Assembly: GCA_963976795.1 (NCBI GenBank)
Contig: CAXBLT010000015.1
Span: forward strand, 1-64,000
DNA length: 64,000 nt
Direction: 5' to 3'
Origin: UBA7359 sp963976795
Lineage (GTDB): Bacteria; Pseudomonadota; Gammaproteobacteria; Eutrophobiales; Eutrophobiaceae
Shown here piece by piece: positions 27,727 through 35,595 of this stretch. The notes below the pieces were generated by a model that made no database searches, was not told the DNA's origin, and worked only from the letters and a program-made list of their open reading frames with translations. Position numbers and translations under genes: made by a program. How positions within the stretch are numbered: the stretch's first letter is position 1; every line of letters starts with the position of its first letter.

Positions 27727-27762
27727 TAAAATATAGTCCATAGTATTAATACCCTTGAAATA

Positions 27763-28446
27763 ATGAACGCATTAGAAATATCTTCTCTGGAATTTCGTTG
27801 GAAGATTACCGACAGTTGGTATTTAAGTGTCAAAGACTTAAATATCAATGTTGGTGAAAAAGTATTTCTTTATGGTCCATCTGGCTCAGGTAAAACAACC
27901 TTACTTGATCTTTTAACGGGCATACATAAACAGAAAACGGGGTCTATCAAGATTCTTGGAAAAGAATTAAATACACTTTCAGCAAAGCAACGTGACCAAT
28001 TTCGTGCAGATCATCTTGGCTTTATTTTCCAGCAATTTAATTTATTACCTTATCTAAGCCTGATAGATAATGTTCTGATCCCATGCCATTTTTCAAAACT
28101 TAGATATGAAAAGGCCTTAGAAAATGGTTCCATAAAACAAACTGCACAGGGCCTACTATCGTCACTAAGTATTAATGAGGAACTTCATGACAAATTAGCT
28201 TCAGAAGTAAGCGTTGGACAACAACAACGTGTCGCTATAGCCAGATCACTCATTGGTCGACCCGAACTAATTATTGCGGATGAACCCACTTCTTCTCTTG
28301 ATACGAATGCGCGTGATGTCTTTATAAAATTACTTTTAAGTGAAGTTGAGCATACCAATAGCACCATTATTTTTGTCAGTCATGATACAGGGTTGGCCAA
28401 TTTTTTTGATAGAAGCATATCAATTAGTGAGTTAGGAAAAGGATGA
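27763..28446 (+). CDS. ABC transporter ATP-binding protein (Zrg-type zinc uptake)
   Basis: The 227-residue ATPase belongs to the LolD/MacB-like class. Walker A is GPSGSGKTT, the Q-loop lies in FIFQQFNLLPYL, the signature is VSVGQQQRVAIARSL and Walker B is LIIADEPTSSLD. Its ATG is behind the divergent Zur box, and its stop overlaps the permease start (ATGA). With the permease and the ZrgA-like protein it resembles the V. cholerae Zrg system; the family alone would not show the substrate, so zinc is inferred from context. Confidence 0.88.
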   Translation: MNALEISSLEFRWKITDSWYLSVKDLNINVGEKVFLYGPSGSGKTTLLDLLTGIHKQKTGSIKILGKELNTLSAKQRDQFRADHLGFIFQQFNLLPYLSLIDNVLIPCHFSKLRYEKALENGSIKQTAQGLLSSLSINEELHDKLASEVSVGQQQRVAIARSLIGRPELIIADEPTSSLDTNARDVFIKLLLSEVEHTNSTIIFVSHDTGLANFFDRSISISELGKG

Positions 28447-29711
28447 GCATGACAATGTTTTATAAATTGATTTTTATGAGTTTATGGAACAGACGCGCAA
28501 GCATCACTTTAATATTGGTCTCTATTACATTAAGCATAAGCCTCCTTATCAGCGTAGAACATCTAAGACGTGAAGCAAGGGAGAGCTTTACAAAAACTAT
28601 TTCCGGGACAGATTTGATCGTGGGTGCGCGTTCAGGACAAGTGAACTTATTACTTTATTCAGTCTTTCGTATAGGTGATGCAACAAATAATATTTCCTGG
28701 GAAAGCTATAAAGAGATTGCCTCAGATAAAAAAACCAAATGGTCTGTTCCAATCTCTCTGGGAGATTCCCATAAAGGGTTTCGTGTAATGGGTACAACAG
28801 AATTATATTTTGATAAATATCGTTACGGAAATAAAATACCTCTATCATTTAGTAAAGGTGAAAAATTTAAACATGTCTATGATGCAGTTTTAGGATTTCA
28901 GGTCGCAAAGGAATTAAACTATGAAGTAGGTCAAAAAATCATATTATCTCATGGCATGGGTAAAGTCAGTTTCAGTAAGCATGATGATAAGCCTTTTGAA
29001 ATTGTGGGCATACTTGAACCTACAGGAACCCCCGTCGATCGCACTGTACATATTAGTCTAGCGGGCATTGAGGCAATTCATATAGATTGGCAACAAGGCG
29101 TTAAAACACCAGGTATAAAAATATCTGCCGATGAAACATTAAACCAGGATCTAACACCTAAAGCGATTACTGCCGCTTTTGTTGGATTAAAATCTAAAGT
29201 AGCCACCTTTGGTCTACAAAGAAAAATCAATGAATACAGACAAGAGCCATTAATGGCGATCATCCCGGGTTTAGCATTAGTACAATTGTGGCAAATCGTT
29301 GCTGTTGTAGAAAATTTATTAATCATCATATCAGCACTTGTTGTATTGACAGGTTTGATGGGAATGGTGACTACCTTACTGGCTGGATTAAATGAACGTC
29401 GTAGAGAGATGGCTATATTACGTTCTTTAGGTGCCAAACCTTCCTATATATTTTTATTATTAATGACTGAATCTATTATTTTGGCCGTTACAGGTTCTCT
29501 AATTGGAATAGCTCTCGTCTTTTTAATGCTGGCATTGCTAAAACCTGTATTAATATCTCAATATGGGATTTTTATAAGTATAAATCCTGTTAATACTTAT
29601 GTATTAACCATCATCGGTTTCATTATTGGTATCGCTGCTATTTTGGGTTTGTTCCCATCATTGATTGCATATAAACGAAGCTTGAAAGACGGTTTAAATA
29701 TCAAAATTTAA
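28443..29711 (+). CDS. ABC transporter permease, FtsX/MacB-like (Zrg-type)
   Basis: The 422-residue permease has one N-terminal helix (SITLILVSITLSISLLISV), a periplasmic domain of about 220 residues (45-275), and three C-terminal helices (near IIISALVVLTGLMGMVTTLLAGL, IFLLLMTESIILAVTGSLIGIAL and YVLTIIGFIIGIAAILGLFPS). The cytosolic loop NERRREMAILRSLGAKP is the FtsX-family coupling motif. It is translationally coupled to the ATPase. Type VII-like ABC folds normally do envelope work rather than import, so how this system supports zinc uptake is unclear. Confidence 0.85.
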   Translation: MSMTMFYKLIFMSLWNRRASITLILVSITLSISLLISVEHLRREARESFTKTISGTDLIVGARSGQVNLLLYSVFRIGDATNNISWESYKEIASDKKTKWSVPISLGDSHKGFRVMGTTELYFDKYRYGNKIPLSFSKGEKFKHVYDAVLGFQVAKELNYEVGQKIILSHGMGKVSFSKHDDKPFEIVGILEPTGTPVDRTVHISLAGIEAIHIDWQQGVKTPGIKISADETLNQDLTPKAITAAFVGLKSKVATFGLQRKINEYRQEPLMAIIPGLALVQLWQIVAVVENLLIIISALVVLTGLMGMVTTLLAGLNERRREMAILRSLGAKPSYIFLLLMTESIILAVTGSLIGIALVFLMLALLKPVLISQYGIFISINPVNTYVLTIIGFIIGIAAILGLFPSLIAYKRSLKDGLNIKI

Positions 29712-29754
29712 TTTATAACATAATTTGAAATTCACTTTTAGTAACGGAATTTTC

Positions 29755-30153
29755 ATGGAAAAAGTATCAATACAAAATTTTATGGATCGTATTGCAATCT
29801 CAGCATCGGTGCTATGTATGCTACATTGTTTATTAACGCCATTGCTGCTAGTTGCCGTACCCGTTATTTCATCAACCTTCATGGCTGAGGAACAGTTTCA
29901 CAAAACCCTTGTTGCCTTTGTCCTGCCGGTCAGCATTATCGCTTTGTTCTTGGGTTGCCGCCAACACAAGGACCGTATCGTCTTCGTTCTCGTCAGTCTT
30001 GGCCTGGTTTTTCTTGTTTCAATAGCCGCTGTTGGCCATGAACTTCTTGGTGAATTTGGTGAGAAAGTCGCAACACTCATTAGTGGGGTAATTTTGGTAG
30101 TGGGTCACATTCGAAATTACCATTTGTGTCGTCATGATAAATGTGAACTTTAA
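29755..30153 (+). CDS. MerC-domain membrane protein
   Basis: A product of about 132 residues with four helices of the MerC family. The conserved Cys pair lies in SASVLCMLHCLLTPLLL (helix 1), and LGCRQHKD sits between helices 2 and 3. The frame extends to 29725, but ATG 29755 gives the typical MEKVSIQNFMDRIAI start. Classical MerC imports mercury, but chromosomal forms without merA occur in zinc regulons, as here. It follows the permease by 43 bp, and is followed by a broken CDF gene. No mer regulator is present, so mercury resistance is unlikely. Confidence 0.82.
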   Translation: MEKVSIQNFMDRIAISASVLCMLHCLLTPLLLVAVPVISSTFMAEEQFHKTLVAFVLPVSIIALFLGCRQHKDRIVFVLVSLGLVFLVSIAAVGHELLGEFGEKVATLISGVILVVGHIRNYHLCRHDKCEL

Positions 30154-30182
30154 AAAAATATAACTCATTTTTAGTAAACACA

Positions 30183-30529
30183 ATGACTAACTGTTGTGAT
30201 AATAAAGATCCCAGGTTCAAGGCGCTTCGAAAACGCCAAAGCACGACTTTAAAGATAGTATGATACCGATATTTGGCTTGTTCGTACTCGGGCAAGCAAT
30301 TTATAAAACAATGCTTCCTCAAATTCCTGTTTATGAAACTATTGGAAGCATTGGCATGCTCGCACTTGTTGCGAATGTCTCGGTCTTGTTAGCTGCCATC
30401 GGCGTATGGCTTACAGGTTCTGGTTGGCCTGATATTTTGGTTGTCTTGACGCTTGCCGTCATCTTTCTTCATACAGCATTGTTTGTGTTGCGGGCTGCAA
30501 CTGATGAGCCTAGAGGAAGTAATGTCTAG
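30183..30529 (+). pseudogene. cation diffusion facilitator (zinc efflux) remnant
   Basis: The first frame at 30183-30263 encodes 26 residues (MTNCCDNKDPRF through RQSTTLKIV), the typical start of a family of Zn/Co CDF exporters, then stops at TGA 30261. The second frame (30260-30529) continues with FGLFVLGQAIYKTMLPQIPVY and later LTGSGWPDILVVLTLAVIFL, the family's later helices. Two blocks are missing: about 55 residues after KIV, including helices 1-2 with the HxxxD/DxxxD metal site, and about 30 residues at the ANV/SVLLAA junction. Without the metal sites it cannot be a working transporter. Parts could still be translated. Confidence 0.85.
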
Positions 30530-30576
30530 TAATCCCATCGACACGAAAGATTAAAGACTGTATTTGAAAAACCATT

Positions 30577-30762
30577 ATGATAGTAAATAGAAAAGCATCA
30601 GTTAATGAAGAAATTAAAGATAACGATTTCTGTTGTAATGATGTAAGTTGTTGTCCTCCTCAAAGTCCTATTATTCGTGCAATCCCAAAAATTGGACGCA
30701 ATGATCCTTGTCCCTGTGATAGTGGTCGTAAATATAAAAAGTGTTGCGGGGAGTATCCATAA
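30577..30762 (+). CDS. SEC-C motif mini-protein
   Basis: A 61-residue protein ending in the zinc-binding SEC-C motif GRNDPCPCDSGRKYKKCCG (CxCx8CC), the same module found at the end of SecA. A second Cys-rich patch, FCCNDVSCCPPQ, lies at residues 18-29. Stand-alone SEC-C proteins have no settled function; binding zinc in this setting fits storage or a zinc-dependent chaperone contact. It follows the CDF remnant on the same strand. Confidence 0.8.
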   Translation: MIVNRKASVNEEIKDNDFCCNDVSCCPPQSPIIRAIPKIGRNDPCPCDSGRKYKKCCGEYP

Positions 30763-31126
30763 GCCTGCTAATCGAAAAATATAATATCTACTCTACATAA
30801 GCAAGTCAGAACAAAACTTTATTTCCGTCTCTGAGAGAAAGCGATAATTAATAGAATACTTCAGTTAACCATAATTGCTGTAAGTATTTAACTAATCAAT
30901 AATGTACGGTAACCATAAAGCAATGCCCCCCCTTTTTTACCTAAAGAAATTTCTCTGTCATTTTAATGAAAATATTCTATCTCTTTAGTACCTGAAATAA
31001 ATTCAATTTATAGATAAAACCAGGTAATAATCAGGACGGTTATTTTAATATCTTTGAAAAATAATCTTGCCGTTATTATTTTCATGGTTTTTTCTTGTAT
31101 AGCAGCTATTTATAGTCTTTCTGATT
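30763..31126. other. non-coding AT-rich spacer
   Basis: This 364-bp stretch lies between the 3' ends of the SEC-C gene (plus) and zigA copy 2 (minus). I see no ORF with coding character, no tRNA, no strong hairpin and no Zur box. A C-run at 30927-30932 followed by TTTTTT is the only notable string. It may be decayed coding sequence. Confidence 0.6.
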
Positions 31127-32326
31127 CTATATCGGCCATTTTGAAAAAGGATCGTTTAATGTTACCCAATGTTTTCTACCTTTGACTATATCTTCATTAG
31201 ACAATAAACAGTCATCAAGCTCTGCTCTAATTTTCTCTTCATCTAGTGATTGCCCAATAAACACTATCTCTTGTCTCATATCACCGAAAGGCTCGGCCCA
31301 TTTACTTTTAATAAATTCCCTTTGCTCTGGGTTTGCTGGCCAATGACTTTCTGGTACTGCCTTCCAGAATGTGCCGCCAAAACCGCAATGCGCCATTCCT
31401 CCCGCCTGGCTCCATGTTCCTCTATATTCAGGACGACTAGCAAGCCAGAAAAAACCTTTTGATCTTATTAATTTTCCAGGCTTTTTATCTTCGTGTAAAA
31501 AATTATAGAATTTTTCCGGATAAAATGGTCGTCGAGCAGTATAAACAAAACTGTCTATTCCATATTCTTCTGTTTCAGGTGTGTGTTCACCCCTTAATTC
31601 TTTTAACCAACCCGGCGCTTGCTTTGCTTTTTCAAAATTAAATTTATGTGTATTTAAAACCTTTTCTAAGGAAACATTTCCTTTTTCAATTGGCAGGATC
31701 TCTGCATGTCGATTAAGGCTATTCAATGTATTTTTTAAAAGCGTTAATTCTGCTTCAGTTATTAAATCTACTTTACTGATTAAGATAACATCGCAAAATT
31801 CAATTTGATCAGTTAATAGATCAGACACATTCCTAAGATCATCTTCTCCCAGGCTTTCTCCTTTTTCATTCAGGTTCATTGCTTCATCAAAATCTTTTTG
31901 AAAATTAACACCATCAACAACTGTTACCATTGTATCTAACCTGGCAACAGTAGATAGGCTTTCTCCTTGTTCATCTTCAAATGTAAATGTTTCCGCGACA
32001 GGCAAAGGTTCAGAAATTCCTGTTGATTCGATTACCAGATAATCGATCTGTTTATCCTTTGCTAATTTATTAACTTCTTCCAATAAGTCCTCACGTAAAG
32101 TACAACAAATACAACCGTTACTCATTTCAACCAACTTTTCTTCTGTTCTGTTGAGTACATTTTCCTCTTGAACCAGAGATGCATCTATATTGATTTCACT
32201 CATATCATTTACAATAACGGCAACTTTAAGACCATCCCTGTTATTCAATATATGATTTAATACTGTAGTTTTACCTGCGCCTAGGAATCCCGATAAAACA
32301 GTTACGGGTAATTGATTGCTCTGCAT
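31127..32326 (-). CDS. zigA: zinc-responsive COG0523 GTPase, ZigA type (copy 2)
   Basis: A 399-residue paralogue of the GTPase at 23938, reading in the opposite direction. Walker A GFLGAGKTT, the CxCC motif GCICC, ESTGISEPLP and SKVD are all intact, and the CobW_C domain retains PFGDMRQEIVFIGQSLDEE. Most residues match copy 1 by eye; differences cluster on the surface of the C-terminal domain (for example the start MQSNQLPVT and the end NDPFSKWPI). It has its own Zur box in a 38-bp inverted repeat, 77 bp upstream. The two copies bracket the island. Confidence 0.9.
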   Translation of the reverse strand: MQSNQLPVTVLSGFLGAGKTTVLNHILNNRDGLKVAVIVNDMSEINIDASLVQEENVLNRTEEKLVEMSNGCICCTLREDLLEEVNKLAKDKQIDYLVIESTGISEPLPVAETFTFEDEQGESLSTVARLDTMVTVVDGVNFQKDFDEAMNLNEKGESLGEDDLRNVSDLLTDQIEFCDVILISKVDLITEAELTLLKNTLNSLNRHAEILPIEKGNVSLEKVLNTHKFNFEKAKQAPGWLKELRGEHTPETEEYGIDSFVYTARRPFYPEKFYNFLHEDKKPGKLIRSKGFFWLASRPEYRGTWSQAGGMAHCGFGGTFWKAVPESHWPANPEQREFIKSKWAEPFGDMRQEIVFIGQSLDEEKIRAELDDCLLSNEDIVKGRKHWVTLNDPFSKWPI

Positions 32327-32390
32327 TTTAAACGTATTCCCTTTTGATAAAATTAGATTGACAGAATCTGTAAACGTAAATATTCCTCAA

Positions 32391-32428
32391 CCACCAACAT
32401 GTAATGTTATAACATAACATGTTGGTGG
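32391..32428. promoter_or_regulatory. Zur-box-like operator inside a 38-bp inverted repeat
   Basis: The core AATGTTATAACATAACATGTT (32403-32423) fits the Zur consensus. It is flanked by CCACCAACATGT and ACATGTTGGTGG, so that positions 32391-32428 form an inverted repeat with one mismatched pair (32403/32416). The centre is 83 bp upstream of the zigA copy 2 start. The extra arms are not needed for Zur and could fold in RNA. Confidence 0.78.
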
Positions 32429-32555
32429 TTCAAGTTTAATTTATATTTAACAAAAAATAGTCAGACGGAATGTGTTCGTAGCATTAAAGAACAAAGTTCT
32501 AGTAGTAAAGAAAATGTTGTTGCATTTGATTCACACCTCCATGAAATAGCCCCAC

Positions 32556-32747
32556 ATGATCGATAAACTGCCAGCCATTTCAGTTGATCTACATCAGGAG
32601 CTTTCCACAGCGATTACATCATTTAGTAACACGCTGGTAGCAAATCAAGAACGCTCCGCTGAAAGTAAAGATAAACCGAACCTCAAACACATGTCATCGT
32701 CCGATGCCCTTAAGGAAATACTGGGGATACTGAAGAAAAGCCTCTAG
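32556..32747 (+). CDS. hypothetical 63-residue protein
   Basis: An open frame of 63 residues (starting MIDKLPAISVDLHQ, ending LKEILGILKKSL) between the zinc island and ectR. It is hydrophilic, helical by composition and has no membrane segment or known motif. No good ribosome-binding site precedes the ATG. It may be a real small protein, the end of a lost gene, or chance; nothing in the neighbourhood decides this. Confidence 0.35.
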   Translation: MIDKLPAISVDLHQELSTAITSFSNTLVANQERSAESKDKPNLKHMSSSDALKEILGILKKSL

Positions 32748-32831
32748 TTTGCTGCACATTAGACATTTATTGCCATTGCCCAGGATGCTTTTTTATACAA
32801 TCGCTCTAGTGTCCAATGCCACCTTATTCCA

Positions 32832-33323
32832 TCACACTTCCTGACTTTCCGTCAGTCTGTCCAGTTCTCCCACATCAAGTACTGGCGAGGCAGAGATACC
32901 TTCTGCATCCATCATTTCGGCAACGCGTTGCAAAGAGCTGATAATCTGCCCTTGCTCCCAATTTTTCAGTTTCCTGAACTCATTCGTAAAGTTTTCTTGC
33001 AGCGGAATGGGGGCATCCTGAATGGCTCGTTGACCGTCTTCTGTTATTGAAATATGCACCTTACGTTTATCTAGCTGAGATCGGGTTCTGATCAACAATC
33101 CTCGTTTCTCAAGTCTGACCAGAATATTTGTCACCGTGGCCTGACTAAGACTGATGTCTTTCGCTAACTCGCTGACCGTTACTTCGCTATTATTATTTAC
33201 CGACTGGAGCAGTAATAGTTGCGGTGTTGTGATCCCGGTAGTTTTTATAAGCTGCCTAGAGTGCAGATCCGTAGCGCGGATAACTCTACGCAATGCAATT
33301 AATACGTCTTCTATTGAATCCAT
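32832..33323 (-). CDS. ectR: MarR-family regulator of ectoine synthesis
   Basis: A 163-residue winged-helix MarR protein divergent from ectA. VTVSELAKDISLSQATVTNILVRLEKRGLL is the helix-turn-helix, and RTRSQLDKRKVHISITEDGQRAI the wing. EctR1 of methylotrophs represses ectABC-ask, and this gene has the same size and position. I start at ATG 33323 rather than the TTG three codons upstream. The 288-bp spacer to ectA carries two long inverted repeats which are candidate operators. Confidence 0.88.
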   Translation of the reverse strand: MDSIEDVLIALRRVIRATDLHSRQLIKTTGITTPQLLLLQSVNNNSEVTVSELAKDISLSQATVTNILVRLEKRGLLIRTRSQLDKRKVHISITEDGQRAIQDAPIPLQENFTNEFRKLKNWEQGQIISSLQRVAEMMDAEGISASPVLDVGELDRLTESQEV

Positions 33324-33485
33324 CGTGTTCAACTCAAAAAAGCCGCTTCTGCGACTATCAAAAATCTAAAAAGAAAATATTACCTTCCAAATAATCAGCA
33401 GGATATCTTCATTTTACCTCAAAACCGAGCCTAGTCTGCCCTTTACAAGCCGATTAGTATATGTTTAAATTTGCATAGAACACTA

Positions 33486-33520
33486 TGTAATTAAATATAA
33501 AAATATTATATTTAATTACA
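33486..33520. promoter_or_regulatory. perfect 15-bp inverted repeat upstream of ectA (distal)
   Basis: TGTAATTAAATATAA (33486-33500) and TTATATTTAATTACA (33506-33520) are perfect inverted copies around the 5-nt loop AAATA. All AT except the terminal G/C pair. It lies 92-126 bp upstream of the ectA ATG and 163 bp from ectR. It is a likely EctR operator or promoter element; EctR sites in other species are AT-rich pseudopalindromes overlapping the -10 region. Confidence 0.6.
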
Positions 33521-33557
33521 CACCCTCTCCCATTATAAAAATTTACATAATTGATTT

Positions 33558-33593
33558 ATAAAGTTTTTTTATTAATAAATAAAAAAACTTTAT
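33558..33593. promoter_or_regulatory. perfect 15-bp inverted repeat just upstream of ectA (proximal)
   Basis: ATAAAGTTTTTTTAT (33558-33572) and ATAAAAAAACTTTAT (33579-33593) are perfect inverted copies with loop TAATAA. It ends 18 bp before the ectA start codon, so if transcribed it would form a hairpin next to the ribosome-binding region, and the run of T could act as an attenuator. If not transcribed it can be an operator. Confidence 0.55.
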
Positions 33594-33611
33594 TTATATA
33601 TATGCATAGAT

Positions 33612-34208
33612 ATGAATACAAATAAAACAAAGCAAAACAGTGAAACGACTAATCAAAGGGTCTTGAGAGAACCGAATATTACAGATGGCGTTGCTGTAAA
33701 CCGTTTGATTTCTGATTGTCCGCCACTTGATAGCAATTCCACTTATTGCAATTTATTGCAATGCTCACATTTTGCCAAAACGAGCTGCCTTCTTGAGCTA
33801 GATGGCGAGGTCGTTGGGTTCATTTCAGCCTATCTGCTGCCGGACAAGCCTAATACTTTATTTGTTTGGCAAGTCGCTATCGCTAAGTCAGCCAGAAAAC
33901 AAGGTTTTGCGAGGAAGATGTTGTCGAAAATTCTGCAACGCCCAATTTGCAGACACGTACGCTATCTGGAGACCACCATAACAAAGAGTAATCAAGCTTC
34001 CTGGGGCATGTTTATCAAGTTTGCTGAAGAATTTAACTGTCGCTATTCACAATCTGAACAATTTTCCCGAGAGACACATTTTGCCGGAGAGCATGATGAT
34101 GAATTTTTATTGAGTATCGGCCCATTTAACTCCGGCGAGAAACAAACAAGCCCCGTCCACCCTTACATAGAACAGCTATACACAGAGGTTTTTAATGAAA
34201 ATATTTAA
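33612..34208 (+). CDS. ectA: L-2,4-diaminobutyrate N-acetyltransferase
   Basis: EctA acetylates diaminobutyrate, the second step of ectoine synthesis. The 198-residue GNAT protein has the substrate-binding SDCPPLDSNSTYCNLLQCSHF block near residues 34-54 and the acetyl-CoA loop VAIAKSARKQGFARKML. The N-terminal 15 residues are low in order and rich in Asn and Gln. It overlaps ectB by 14 bp, so the two are coupled. Confidence 0.96.
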   Translation: MNTNKTKQNSETTNQRVLREPNITDGVAVNRLISDCPPLDSNSTYCNLLQCSHFAKTSCLLELDGEVVGFISAYLLPDKPNTLFVWQVAIAKSARKQGFARKMLSKILQRPICRHVRYLETTITKSNQASWGMFIKFAEEFNCRYSQSEQFSRETHFAGEHDDEFLLSIGPFNSGEKQTSPVHPYIEQLYTEVFNENI

Positions 34209-35502
34209 TGAAATTGAATCTGAAGTTCAATCATATGCTCGGGCGTTCCCGCGGGTCTTTCATAAAGCCCAACGTGAGTTTCTTTATGATGAAGACGGTA
34301 ACGAGTACCTGGATTTTCTAGCAGGTGCCGGGACACTGAATTACGGACACAATAACCCGGTTTTTAAGGAAAAGTTACTTGAGTATATTCATGAGGACGG
34401 AATCACGCATGGACTCGACTTGCATACTAAGGCAAAGGGTGAGTTTATGGAGGCATTCAATGAGAAAATCCTCAAACCACGTAACCTGAACTATGTGATG
34501 CAGTTTACCGGGCCAACCGGAACGAACGCCGTTGAAGCAGCATTGAAGCTGGCGCGTAACGTAACAGGCCGTGAAAATATCGTGACCTTCACCAATGGCT
34601 TTCATGGTGTGAGCCTGGGCGCACTCGCCGCTACAGGAAATTCGCACCATAGAAATGCAGCAGGGGTAAGCCTGAGTGGTGCGAGCACCTTACCTTATGA
34701 TGGTTATCTCGGTGATGAAATTGACACAACAGCCTATCTGGACAAAGTGCTTTCAGACTCCAGCAGTGGCGTAGATAAACCGGCCGCTGTCATCGTCGAA
34801 ACAGTTCAGGGCGAAGGCGGCATTAATGTTGCCAGCGTTCAATGGTTACAGCATCTGTCTGAAGTATGTCAGCGGCATGACGTGTTATTAATCATTGACG
34901 ATATCCAGGCTGGCTGCGGCCGAACTGGAACCTATTTCAGCTTTGAAGAAGCCGGGATAAAACCGGATATAGTAACGTTATCAAAATCGCTGGGCGGTTA
35001 TGGCTTGCCCTTTGCTGTTGTTCTGTTTCGTCCAGAATTGGATCAATGGAAACCCGGTGAGCACAACGGTACATTTCGGGGTAACAATTTTGCGTTCATA
35101 ACTGCAAAGGCAGCAATTGATCACTATTGGTCTGACTCAAACTTCTCTATGGAAATAAAACGTAAAGGGGACTATGTCTCAATGCGACTGGATACCATCG
35201 TTAATCAATATGGTGAGGGCAACTTCACGACCCGCGGGCGTGGTATGTTTCGAGGAATTAACTGTGTTAACGGTGAGTTAGCAGAGAAGATAACTCGCAA
35301 ATCTTTTCAAAAGGGACTCATTATAGAAACAAGTGGGGCTGATGATCAGGTCATCAAGCTTTTCTGTCCTTTGATCATCAGCGAGAAGAGCCTGACAAAA
35401 GGTATCGATATTCTTGAAGAGTCAATTCGCGAGGTTTGTGCCAAGGAAGAGATCTTCCCGGAAGAGATCGAGTATTTCGAACAACCGAGACTTGCCAGCT
35501 AG
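34195..35502 (+). CDS. ectB: diaminobutyrate-2-oxoglutarate transaminase
   Basis: EctB makes L-2,4-diaminobutyrate from aspartate semialdehyde and glutamate. The 435-residue class III aminotransferase shows TGPTGTNAVEAALKLAR, the PLP Asp in LLIIDDIQAGCGRTG, and the Schiff-base lysine in VTLSKSLGGYGLPFA. Length fits EctB. There is a 93-bp gap before ectC, long enough for an internal regulatory element, though I see no clear hairpin there. Confidence 0.97.
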   Translation: MKIFNEIESEVQSYARAFPRVFHKAQREFLYDEDGNEYLDFLAGAGTLNYGHNNPVFKEKLLEYIHEDGITHGLDLHTKAKGEFMEAFNEKILKPRNLNYVMQFTGPTGTNAVEAALKLARNVTGRENIVTFTNGFHGVSLGALAATGNSHHRNAAGVSLSGASTLPYDGYLGDEIDTTAYLDKVLSDSSSGVDKPAAVIVETVQGEGGINVASVQWLQHLSEVCQRHDVLLIIDDIQAGCGRTGTYFSFEEAGIKPDIVTLSKSLGGYGLPFAVVLFRPELDQWKPGEHNGTFRGNNFAFITAKAAIDHYWSDSNFSMEIKRKGDYVSMRLDTIVNQYGEGNFTTRGRGMFRGINCVNGELAEKITRKSFQKGLIIETSGADDQVIKLFCPLIISEKSLTKGIDILEESIREVCAKEEIFPEEIEYFEQPRLAS

Positions 35503-35595
35503 TCGACTCCCTACAACGAATCAAAAACACTGGTAGCTTGGCTTGTCGTTAAGCTACCTTTTTACTTATTAGACACATAATACAAGAGTTAAAAA

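Noticed and set aside
29712..29730. Possible fourth Zur box (TTATAACATAATTTG) upstream of merC
   Set aside because: Only one half-site fits; the second arm does not match, and the sequence is AT-rich.
30260..30529. Intact 89-residue membrane protein gene
   Set aside because: Its parts match separate regions of CDF exporters with the metal sites missing, and the preceding 26 codons give the family's N-terminus in another frame; a pseudogene explains this better.
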